Assembly: GCA_028820695.1 (NCBI GenBank)
Contig: JAPPIB010000045.1
Span: 90,137 to 154,136 of the forward strand
Reading direction: 5' to 3'
Length of the DNA: 64,000 bases
Origin: Acidiferrobacterales bacterium
GTDB lineage: Bacteria > Pseudomonadota > Gammaproteobacteria > Arenicellales > JAJDZL01
A program made the translations under genes and the position numbers. Positions 56,953 to 64,000 of this stretch are shown piece after piece; position 1 is the stretch's first letter, and every line of letters starts with the position of its first letter. The notes beneath the pieces were generated by a model. It had not been told where the DNA came from. It searched no databases and worked only from the letters and a program-made list of their open reading frames with translations.

Positions 56953-59382
56953 TCAGTGCTTCACGACACTGACGTTTTCGCCTGAATGCTGATCAGATTC
57001 CAGACCAAGTCCCATGTCTGATGAATCTATCGTAACGTCAGGCAAGTATTCCAAAGAGTGACTTACGACATCCTCAATCCAGCGTACACATACTATATCA
57101 AGTTCATCTTTGATCTTGTTAGAAATTTCAGCAAGATCTTTCTCATTTTGTTCGGGAATCAGAACAGTTGATATGCCTCCGCGATGGGCCGCCAGCAACT
57201 TTTCTTTCAAACCGCCGATCGGCAGGACCTCTCCACGCAAAGTGATCTCGCCCGTCATTGCGACGTCGGCACGAATGGGAATCTGTGTCAACGCAGAGAT
57301 AATCGCCACGGACATCGCGACACCTGCACTGGGACCGTCCTTGGGCGTGGCGCCTTCCGGCACATGGACGTGTATGTCCTTTCTTTGATAGAAGTTCGAT
57401 TTGATGCCGTAATTGATGGAACGGGCGCGAACGACACTCACCGCTGCCTGGATCGATTCCTGCATTACATCACCAAGCTTTCCGGTGTAGATATGCTTGC
57501 CCTTGCCAGGAACCACTATGGCTTCGATACTGAGCAGGTCGCCGCCAGTCTGTGTCCATGCGAGCCCCGTCACCTGCCCGATCTGGTTGACTTGGTCAGC
57601 CATTCCGAATCGGTACTGACGAACCCCGCAGAATTTGTGAAGATTTCTCGGAGTGATGCGGGTAAGCCTTGACTTGCTGTTATCCTGAACCAACTTCTTT
57701 GTTACTTTACGGCAGATTTTCGATATCTCTCGCTCAAGACCGCGAACACCAGACTCACGCGTATAGTAGCGGATCACATCCAATAGAACTTTCTCGGATA
57801 TCGATATGTTTTTCGGTTCAAGTCCATTGCTCTTCAACTGCTTGGGGATCAGATACTGCGTTGCAATCCTGACCTTCTCATCTTCGGTATAACCGGAAAT
57901 CCGTATCACCTCCATTCGATCCAGCAGTGGTGGCGGGATATTCAATGTGTTGGCAGTCGCAATAAACATGACCTCAGAAAGATCGTACTCAACTTCAAGA
58001 TAATGATCGGCAAATGTGTGATTCTGCTCAGGATCCAGCACCTCCAACAAGGCGGATGACGGGTCGCCCCTGAAATCCATTGACATCTTGTCAACCTCAT
58101 CAAGCATAAACAGTGGATTTCTGGTCTTGACCTTGGCGATGCTTTGGATAATCTTCCCCGGCAACGAGCCGATGTAGGTTCTGCGATGACCTCGAATTTC
58201 CGCTTCGTCACGAACGCCACCAAGTGACATTCTCAGGAACTTCCGATTCGTAGCGCGTGCGACAGACTTGCCGAGCGAGGTCTTGCCAACACCCGGCGGC
58301 CCCACCAGACACAGAATCGGTGCCTTGTTCTTGCGGACACGTTGCTGCACAGCGAGATATTCCAAAATCCGTTCCTTGACCTTTTCCAGACCATAGTGAT
58401 CCTCATCCAATACTCTCTGGGCGGCATTGAGGTCCTTGTGAATCCGGCTTCGTTTGCGCCATGGTACAGCGATAAGCCAGTCAATATAATTTCGAACCAC
58501 TGTCGCTTCGGCTGACATGGGAGACATCATGTTGAGTTTCTTCAACTCAGATACGGCCTTGTTCTGAGCTTCCTTTGTCATACCTGCCTCGGCAATTTTC
58601 TCGCTCAACTCATCGACTTCACTCTTGGCCTCATCACCGTTGCCAAGCTCCTTGTGAATCGCCTTGAGCTGTTCGTTCAGATAATATTCCCGCTGGCTTT
58701 TCTCCATCTGTTTCTTGATTCGACCTCGAATCTTGCGCTCGACCTGAAACAGCTCGACATCTGACGACATCATCGCGACCATCAACTCCAGGCGTTCCTG
58801 ATCATCGACTTCTTCAAGAATCGCCTGCTTTTCGACCACACTCTGATTGATCAGATGAGCGGCAATGATGTCAATGACCTGGTTCAAGGATTCAAGGTGC
58901 TTTACTTTCGCCAAAACTTCGGCCGGGATCTTTTGACTGGTCTTGATGTACTGCTCGAAAAGGTCCTGCAGCGATTCTCTCAATGAATCAATAAGCAATT
59001 CTCGAATCGGTATGATTTCCAATGGGCTGGTTCGCACCTCCTGGTAACCATCCACTGTCCTGATCGCATCAATCCGCGCTCGCCACAGCCCCTCAACCAC
59101 GACCTTTTTCGAGCTGTCCGGCATGACGACCACCTGCTTGACAGTGGCAACGACACCGATGTCGTACAAATCCTCGCCGGTGGGATCGTCTGTAGCCGGA
59201 TCCCGCTGTGTAACCAACATGACAAGCGGTGACTGCTTATCCATCCGATCCAATGCAGCTTTCGAATGATCCCGTCCAACAAACAACGGGACTATGAATT
59301 GAGGGAAAACCACCACATCCCGCAATGGTACAAGCGGAAGCGTCAACGGTTCCGGAGTAAGGTTGTCACTGTCTTGAGTCAT
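56953..59382 (-). CDS. lon: ATP-dependent protease Lon
   Basis: 809 residues from MTQDSDNLTPEPLTLP at 59382; the longer opening lacks a ribosome site. N-terminal LON domain, Walker A GPPGVGKT, Walker B FMLDEVDK, and the catalytic dyad Ser in PKDGPSAGVAM and Lys in LPIGGLKEKLLAAHR. Degrades misfolded and regulatory proteins. Part of the tig-clpP-clpX-lon-hupB block. Confidence 0.97.
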   Translation of the reverse strand: MTQDSDNLTPEPLTLPLVPLRDVVVFPQFIVPLFVGRDHSKAALDRMDKQSPLVMLVTQRDPATDDPTGEDLYDIGVVATVKQVVVMPDSSKKVVVEGLWRARIDAIRTVDGYQEVRTSPLEIIPIRELLIDSLRESLQDLFEQYIKTSQKIPAEVLAKVKHLESLNQVIDIIAAHLINQSVVEKQAILEEVDDQERLELMVAMMSSDVELFQVERKIRGRIKKQMEKSQREYYLNEQLKAIHKELGNGDEAKSEVDELSEKIAEAGMTKEAQNKAVSELKKLNMMSPMSAEATVVRNYIDWLIAVPWRKRSRIHKDLNAAQRVLDEDHYGLEKVKERILEYLAVQQRVRKNKAPILCLVGPPGVGKTSLGKSVARATNRKFLRMSLGGVRDEAEIRGHRRTYIGSLPGKIIQSIAKVKTRNPLFMLDEVDKMSMDFRGDPSSALLEVLDPEQNHTFADHYLEVEYDLSEVMFIATANTLNIPPPLLDRMEVIRISGYTEDEKVRIATQYLIPKQLKSNGLEPKNISISEKVLLDVIRYYTRESGVRGLEREISKICRKVTKKLVQDNSKSRLTRITPRNLHKFCGVRQYRFGMADQVNQIGQVTGLAWTQTGGDLLSIEAIVVPGKGKHIYTGKLGDVMQESIQAAVSVVRARSINYGIKSNFYQRKDIHVHVPEGATPKDGPSAGVAMSVAIISALTQIPIRADVAMTGEITLRGEVLPIGGLKEKLLAAHRGGISTVLIPEQNEKDLAEISNKIKDELDIVCVRWIEDVVSHSLEYLPDVTIDSSDMGLGLESDQHSGENVSVVKH

Positions 59383-59479
59383 AAAACGTTCGTCCTGAAA
59401 ATTTTTTTTGGTCGCGTTCTCATATATCCGTCCGTTTCCTGACAAATCAAGCAACGGTGGTCATTCCGTAATCGTCTCG

Positions 59480-60742
59480 TCAGGAAACCCGTCTGGTTTC
59501 GTCCTCGTAGATGTAGTAGGGAAGTTTTCCGTTGTTGATCACGTCCGCATCAACAACCACCTTCTTTATGCCTGCCAGCGATGGCAGTTCATACATCGTC
59601 TCCAGCAGTGCGTTTTCCAGAATCGACCGCAATCCACGCGCACCGGTCTTGCGCTCCATCGCCTTGCGGGCAACCGCTTTGAGCGCATCCGTACGTATCT
59701 CAAGTTCGGCACCTTCCAGGGAGAACAGTTTCTGATATTGCTTGAGCAATGAATTTCGGGGTTCGACAAGTATTTCGACAAGTGCCTCCTCGTCCAGTTC
59801 CTCAAGCGTGGCGACCACCGGGAGTCGCCCGACAAACTCTGGAATCAGTCCGAATTTGATCAGATCTTCCGGTTCAATCTGCTCCAGCGTTTGCGCTAGA
59901 TTCTGCTCAGTTCCCGACAAAATCTCGGCACCGAAACCGATGCCGCTCTTGTCGGTCCGATTTCTGATCACTTTTTCCAGTCCGGAAAAAGCGCCGCCGC
60001 AAATGAACAGCACGTTGCGGGTATCGACCTGCAAAAATTCCTGTTGCGGATGCTTGCGCCCGCCTTGGGGCGGTACCGAGGCAATCGTGCCCTCGATCAA
60101 CTTCAAAAGTGCCTGTTGCACACCTTCCCCGGAAACGTCCCGGGTGATTGACGGATTGTCGGATTTGCGAGAAATCTTGTCTATCTCATCGATGTAGACA
60201 ATACCGACCTGAGCTCGATCAATGTCGTAGTCACACTTTTGCAGCAACTTCTGTATGATGTTTTCGACATCCTCGCCTACGTAGCCGGCTTCAGTCAGGG
60301 TTGTAGCGTCAGCCATGGTAAATGGAACATTCAATTCACGCGCCAGCGTTTCCGCCAGCAGTGTCTTGCCTGATCCGGTCGGGCCGATCAGCAGGATGTT
60401 GCTCTTGGCAATATCAACATCATTGACCATGTCATCGCTCTCGATGCGTTTGTAATGGTTGTAGACCGCGACTGAAAGTACCTTCTTGGCCGCAGTCTGC
60501 CCGATCACGTACTCATCGAGAATGCCACATATCTCACTTGGGGTGGGAAACTTGGACTTTGCGCTTTCTTGTTCCTCCTCGTAGCCAACTGTCTCGCTGC
60601 GAATGATGTCGTTACATAATTCGACGCATTCATCGCAGACAAATACTGATGGTCCGGCAATCAGTTTTCTGACTTCATGCTGGCTCTTTCCACAAAAAGA
60701 GCAATGCAGACCGCCGCCCCTCTTTCCTCTTTTGTTAGCCAT
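59480..60742 (-). CDS. clpX: Clp protease ATPase subunit ClpX
   Basis: 420 residues from [10 protein letters not shown] at 60742, with GGAGGA upstream. N-terminal C4 zinc finger ([26 protein letters not shown]), Walker A GPTGSGKT, Walker [10 protein letters not shown], and the IGF loop region as IGFGAE. Unfolds substrates for ClpP, encoded just upstream. Confidence 0.97.
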   Translation of the reverse strand: MANKRGKRGGGLHCSFCGKSQHEVRKLIAGPSVFVCDECVELCNDIIRSETVGYEEEQESAKSKFPTPSEICGILDEYVIGQTAAKKVLSVAVYNHYKRIESDDMVNDVDIAKSNILLIGPTGSGKTLLAETLARELNVPFTMADATTLTEAGYVGEDVENIIQKLLQKCDYDIDRAQVGIVYIDEIDKISRKSDNPSITRDVSGEGVQQALLKLIEGTIASVPPQGGRKHPQQEFLQVDTRNVLFICGGAFSGLEKVIRNRTDKSGIGFGAEILSGTEQNLAQTLEQIEPEDLIKFGLIPEFVGRLPVVATLEELDEEALVEILVEPRNSLLKQYQKLFSLEGAELEIRTDALKAVARKAMERKTGARGLRSILENALLETMYELPSLAGIKKVVVDADVINNGKLPYYIYEDETRRVS

Positions 60743-60796
60743 GTGACATTGTCCTCCGAATAGTCGTTGGGTCAATCAGTGCTAATTTTCGACAAT

Positions 60797-61420
60797 TCAC
60801 TTGCGATTTTCAATTACAGAATCAATTATTCCGTACTTCAGAGCTTCCTGACTCTCCATGAAATTGTCGCGTTCGGTATCCCGATTGACAGTCTTCATGG
60901 CCTTGCCCGTATGCTTGACCATGATCCTGTTCAAGCGCTCGCGTACCCTGAGTATCTCCTTGGCGTGGATGTCAATGTCAGTCGCCTGCCCCTGAAATCC
61001 ACCCATCGGCTGATGGATCATGATTCTGGAGTGCGGAAGCGCATGACGCTTGCCTTTCGCACCGCCGGCGAGAACCAATGCACCCATGCTGGCAGCCTGT
61101 CCAACGCAGACAGTACTCACATCCGGTCTGACAAACTGCATGGTATCGTAGATGGCCAGCCCTGAATTGACAGTGCCGCCTGGACTGTTGATATAAAGAT
61201 GTATGTCCTTTTCCGCGCTTTCAGATTCCAGATAAAGCAATTGAGCGACAACCAGATTCGCCATATGGTCCTCGATCGGGCCCACCAGAAAGATTACCCG
61301 TTCCTTCAGCATGCGTGAGTAGATGTCGTAGGCACGCTCACCGCGTCCGGTGGTTTCAACCACCATCGGAACCAACTGCGCACTTTCGTCGAACTGAGAA
61401 AAGTGGTTGCCACTAGTCAT
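60797..61420 (-). CDS. clpP: Clp protease proteolytic subunit ClpP
   Basis: 207 residues with catalytic Ser in [14 protein letters not shown] and His in [10 protein letters not shown], plus the HLYINSPGG motif. Forms the tetradecameric protease chamber that works with ClpX. It lies 29 bases downstream of tig. Confidence 0.97.
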   Translation of the reverse strand: MTSGNHFSQFDESAQLVPMVVETTGRGERAYDIYSRMLKERVIFLVGPIEDHMANLVVAQLLYLESESAEKDIHLYINSPGGTVNSGLAIYDTMQFVRPDVSTVCVGQAASMGALVLAGGAKGKRHALPHSRIMIHQPMGGFQGQATDIDIHAKEILRVRERLNRIMVKHTGKAMKTVNRDTERDNFMESQEALKYGIIDSVIENRK

Positions 61421-61449
61421 TCGTCAACTCTCCCTGCCTGTTCCCAGGC

Positions 61450-62943
61450 TCATTGTCTCTCAATTGGATTGCCAAATGAGTCCAGGATCACACTTGTTTG
61501 CGCGTCTGCCTCATCGTTTTCTGACTCATCAATGTCATCATCGGACTCATCGCTATATAATTTCAAATGCAGGTCTTCTCTCCACGTGTCATACTCGGTG
61601 AACGTCATCTCAACTTCATCGCAATCGGCACTTTCCAACAACCGTGCGATCAGAATCCTGTTGCATTCTTCCATGGCGAGATGCGCATGTTTGCTATAGG
61701 CTTCATCCCGTGCTTCCTGCATCTGCACTTCATCCCGTGCTTCTAGCATCTGCGAAGATTCTTCGTCGTCGGGCTGACCGGGGTCTGCTTCCACTTGCTG
61801 CATCTCGTTCTCTACCGCTTTCTGAATCTGTTCCTCATCGACCTCGATTTCATAGTGTTCTCTCAGCGTGTTCAACAAAAATTCCGATTTGACTTCCATC
61901 GCCGACGAAAGATACAACGACATAGCTTCCCGGGTGCGTTTACTGTCTTTGAGAAGTTCGATTGCATCTTTAGCCTCGATACCCTTGCTCATCAACCGCA
62001 TCAGCGTTCTATGATGGATGATATAGTTCGGCATTCTGAACGGATTGCGGTCAAGCAGCAAGCCCATGACCTGCATTCGAACGGCCTCGTCAATGCTCAG
62101 GTTATAGTCCACCGACATTGCCTTTTTGGCGGCAGCATGCAAGTTCTCATCTTGTGCACTGTCGACCTCAAGCCATTCCAGGAATGAATCGTTAAGACTG
62201 TCAGGCACCGGCTCCTCGACTGCAATTATCTGTATTTGCACCGTGGAAGTGGAATCGTCCGCATCGCCGCCTTCGGCAGGAGCGGCATCATTGGGCATGA
62301 CGGCGCTTGCCATTTCTCCCATTCCTTTGCCAATGCAGGCATCCAACACAAACTTATCGCATTCGTCAGGATCCAGCCATATATGAACAGGCTGTGGGGA
62401 TTGATTTCCCTGTGTCGCCTGAATGGCGTCCTGCGCTTGTACCCATATCCAGTCTCCAGCTGCCGCCGGTCTGTCCACGCGTTCGAGTTTCGGATGAAAT
62501 TTCAGCCAATTTTCTATCGCCTCGTCAACATCTTCATCACCGACTTCCACAATAGGCTTAACAACTGAACATCCCTTTATGTCGAACGTCTCAACCACAG
62601 GCATGACCTCATACTTTATCCGAACATCGTAATCTCGGGTTTGCTCATTGCGTTCGAATCCGTCAACTTCCGGATAGCCTATCACGCGATTGTCTTCGTG
62701 CATTTGCATTTCTGAATCTATCCATCTTGCAGTCATATCACGGATGACATCCGACAGGACTTCATTCCCATAGCGCTGCTGGAGCACGCCAATCGGCACC
62801 TTGCCCTTGCGGAATCCAGGAATTAACGCATTCTTGGAAATATCCTGAAAATGCGTCCTCGCTTCGGAATCCACCTTGTCACGCTCAAGGACAATCGTCA
62901 TACTACGCGCACAGGAATCTATTATTTCGATCTGATAATCCAT
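61450..62943 (-). CDS. tig: Trigger factor with unusual acidic C-terminal tail
   Basis: 497 residues from the ATG at 62943 (AGGTGA five bases upstream); E. coli trigger factor has 432. The ribosome-binding signature GFRKGKVP is at residues 43-50. The middle FKBP-like segment is divergent (WVQAQDAI...QPVHIWLDPDECDKFVLDACIGKGMGEM) and keeps little of the usual isomerase site. The last 100 residues carry a 9-residue duplication and an acidic stretch (YSDESDDDIDESENDEADAQ). Ribosome-associated chaperone. First gene of the clp-lon cluster. Confidence 0.9.
   Translation of the reverse strand: MDYQIEIIDSCARSMTIVLERDKVDSEARTHFQDISKNALIPGFRKGKVPIGVLQQRYGNEVLSDVIRDMTARWIDSEMQMHEDNRVIGYPEVDGFERNEQTRDYDVRIKYEVMPVVETFDIKGCSVVKPIVEVGDEDVDEAIENWLKFHPKLERVDRPAAAGDWIWVQAQDAIQATQGNQSPQPVHIWLDPDECDKFVLDACIGKGMGEMASAVMPNDAAPAEGGDADDSTSTVQIQIIAVEEPVPDSLNDSFLEWLEVDSAQDENLHAAAKKAMSVDYNLSIDEAVRMQVMGLLLDRNPFRMPNYIIHHRTLMRLMSKGIEAKDAIELLKDSKRTREAMSLYLSSAMEVKSEFLLNTLREHYEIEVDEEQIQKAVENEMQQVEADPGQPDDEESSQMLEARDEVQMQEARDEAYSKHAHLAMEECNRILIARLLESADCDEVEMTFTEYDTWREDLHLKLYSDESDDDIDESENDEADAQTSVILDSFGNPIERQ
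61701..61754. repeat. In-frame 27-base tandem duplication inside tig
   Basis: Units 61701-61727 and 61728-61754 agree at 24 of 27 positions. They encode two copies of a 9-residue unit QM[L/Q]EARDE[V/A] in the trigger factor C-terminal region, so the frame is kept. Confidence 0.85.
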
Positions 62944-62959
62944 ATTCACCTATCCGGAT

Positions 62960-63044
62960 TGGTGCGAAAGGGGAGACTCGAACTCCCACGGGTTACCCCA
63001 CTGGCACCTAAAACCAGCGCGTCTACCGATTCCGCCACTTTCGC
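62960..63044 (-). tRNA. tRNA-Leu (anticodon TAG)
   Basis: 85 bases with encoded CCA. Acceptor GCGAAAG/CTTTCGC, anticodon stem CTGGT/GCCAG with loop TTTAGGT, long variable arm, T-loop TTCGAGT. Directly upstream of tig on the same strand. Reads CUA and related codons. Confidence 0.95.
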
Positions 63045-63165
63045 ATCGGTGTAACTCTCCGACAAGGACTCGCCGTTGCAAAGAAAATGCGTGGTTGTAA
63101 TATTCGCAGCGTTAAAATTATACACATCCATTCACCCCTGCTACACAAACGGCTGCATACAATTC

Positions 63166-63885
63166 ATGAAAATATCGGACTTTTCAACACTGACATTTGA
63201 TTGCTATGGCACACTCATCGACTGGGAGAGCGGGATATTCGACGCACTCACTCCCTTGAATGACCGCTGCGGAAAGTCAATGGACCGGGATGCCTGGCTG
63301 CTCGAATTCTCGCGCACTGAATCCGTCATCCAGTCAGTGGAGCCAGAACTTTCGTACGCCAGACTTCTGGCCAAGACTCACGAGGCCATGGCCAAGAACC
63401 TGAGTGTACCGATGGGTGACAGTGATCACGTGGCATTTTCCGCTTCGATTGAACACTGGCCAGCTTTTCCAGACTCAGTGCAATCCCTGCAATATCTCAA
63501 GGAACACTTCAAACTGGTCATACTCTCGAACGTAAACAATGCCGGATTCGAATTCAGCAACAGGCATCTCAAGGTAGAATTCGATGCGGTCTACACTGCA
63601 GAAGATATCGGTTCCTACAAGCCATCGCACAAGAATTTCGACTATATGCTTGATCACCTACAGGATCTTGGAGTCTCGAAGTCCGAGATCCTGCACACCG
63701 CACAGAGCCTGTTTCACGATATCGTTCCGGCAACCGAGATCGGACTGACAACTTGCTGGATTGATCGCAGGGCTGCCCAGTCCGGCAGTGGCGCCACACC
63801 TGCTGTAGAAAATCCACCAACGCCCGATATGCGATTTGTCTCGCTCGCTGACATGGTCAAGGCACACCGTCTGGAACAACAGTAA
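63166..63885 (+). CDS. HAD-superfamily hydrolase (haloacid dehalogenase type II-like)
   Basis: 239 residues from the ATG at 63166. Motif I FDCYGTLIDW has nucleophile Asp12, motif II is LSNVNN, motif III is in SYKPSHKNFDYML, and the last acidic motif is in HTAQSLFHDIVPATEIG. Type II dehalogenase-like members act on small phosphate esters or 2-haloacids; the substrate is not known. Confidence 0.87.
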   Translation: MKISDFSTLTFDCYGTLIDWESGIFDALTPLNDRCGKSMDRDAWLLEFSRTESVIQSVEPELSYARLLAKTHEAMAKNLSVPMGDSDHVAFSASIEHWPAFPDSVQSLQYLKEHFKLVILSNVNNAGFEFSNRHLKVEFDAVYTAEDIGSYKPSHKNFDYMLDHLQDLGVSKSEILHTAQSLFHDIVPATEIGLTTCWIDRRAAQSGSGATPAVENPPTPDMRFVSLADMVKAHRLEQQ

Positions 63886-63927
63886 TCACTAAAGTTTTCC
63901 TAAGTATCACCAATTATAAGCGGAGCT

Positions 63928-63938
63928 TGTGGTATAAT
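63928..63938 (+). promoter_or_regulatory. Extended -10 promoter before the last gene
   Basis: TGGTATAAT at 63930-63938 is a consensus extended -10 element (TGn plus TATAAT), about 40 bases before the last ATG in an A+T-rich stretch. No clear -35 box, as expected for this class. Confidence 0.5.
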
Positions 63939-63979
63939 TATATCTACATAAATGGTTGATATATATAGGATAATACACC

Positions 63980-64000
63980 ATGAAACGAAATTCTGTCCAG
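63980..64000 (+). CDS. Start of a gene cut by the window end
   Basis: ATG at 63980 followed by six codons (KRNSVQ) with AGGA ten bases upstream and an extended -10 promoter before it. Too short to identify. Confidence 0.4.

Noticed and set aside
1..64000. CRISPR arrays, insertion sequences, prophage
   Set aside because: No regularly spaced repeats, transposase, integrase or phage structural genes were seen on either strand.

Overview
The window reads as a piece of a gammaproteobacterial chromosome, probably from a marine or host-associated heterotroph. The backbone blocks are typical of that class: tpiA-secG-tRNA-Leu-nuoABCDEFGHIJKLM (with separate nuoC and nuoD), divergent lptFG / pepA-holC-valS, and tig-clpP-clpX-lon-hupB with tRNA-Val, tRNA-Asp and ppiD downstream. 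Coding density is high, overlaps of start and stop codons are frequent, and no insertion sequence, prophage or CRISPR array is visible. The species cannot be named from the sequence alone.

Bases 1-22,500 form an accessory catabolic region. It opens with the end of an agmatinase/arginase-family gene, a second ureohydrolase that has lost most of its metal ligands, and a four-gene polyamine-type ABC importer. Next is a minus-strand operon (class IV aminotransferase, D-Ala-D-Ala ligase, GMC oxidoreductase and an amidase-fold protein lacking all three catalytic residues). It is divergent from dgcN-dgcA, the N-acetylating D-glutamate pathway, and followed by a sodium:alanine symporter. A second polyamine-type importer with a different gene order, an intact amidase translationally coupled to a hotdog thioesterase, and a guanidine-modifying hydrolase/transferase close the region. 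Guanidino, amide, polyamine and D-amino acid chemistry are concentrated here, and two enzyme classes occur as an intact/degenerate pair.

Bases 22,600-35,450 hold respiratory complex I (nuoA to nuoM) on the minus strand. nuoN is missing from its usual place after nuoM; the next gene is the guanidine-modifying enzyme. Upstream lie tRNA-Leu(GAG), secG, tpiA and a second guanidine-modifying paralog. At 38,000-38,600 a tRNA-Lys(CTT) gene is accompanied 509 bases away by a decayed copy of its 3' part, a possible scar of site-specific integration.

Bases 39,000-44,200 carry a CBS protein, a thioredoxin-like protein, and a three-gene B12-dependent acyl-CoA mutase module (B12 subunit, catalytic subunit, MeaB GTPase). 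The mutase's substrate-pocket residues differ from methylmalonyl-CoA mutase. An HlyU-like protein, a half-size DMT transporter and tRNA-Arg(CCT) follow. From 44,900 to the end are envelope, translation and proteostasis housekeeping genes: lptGF, pepA, holC, valS, rsmJ, fabI, ppiD, hupB, lon, clpX, clpP, tig and a HAD hydrolase.
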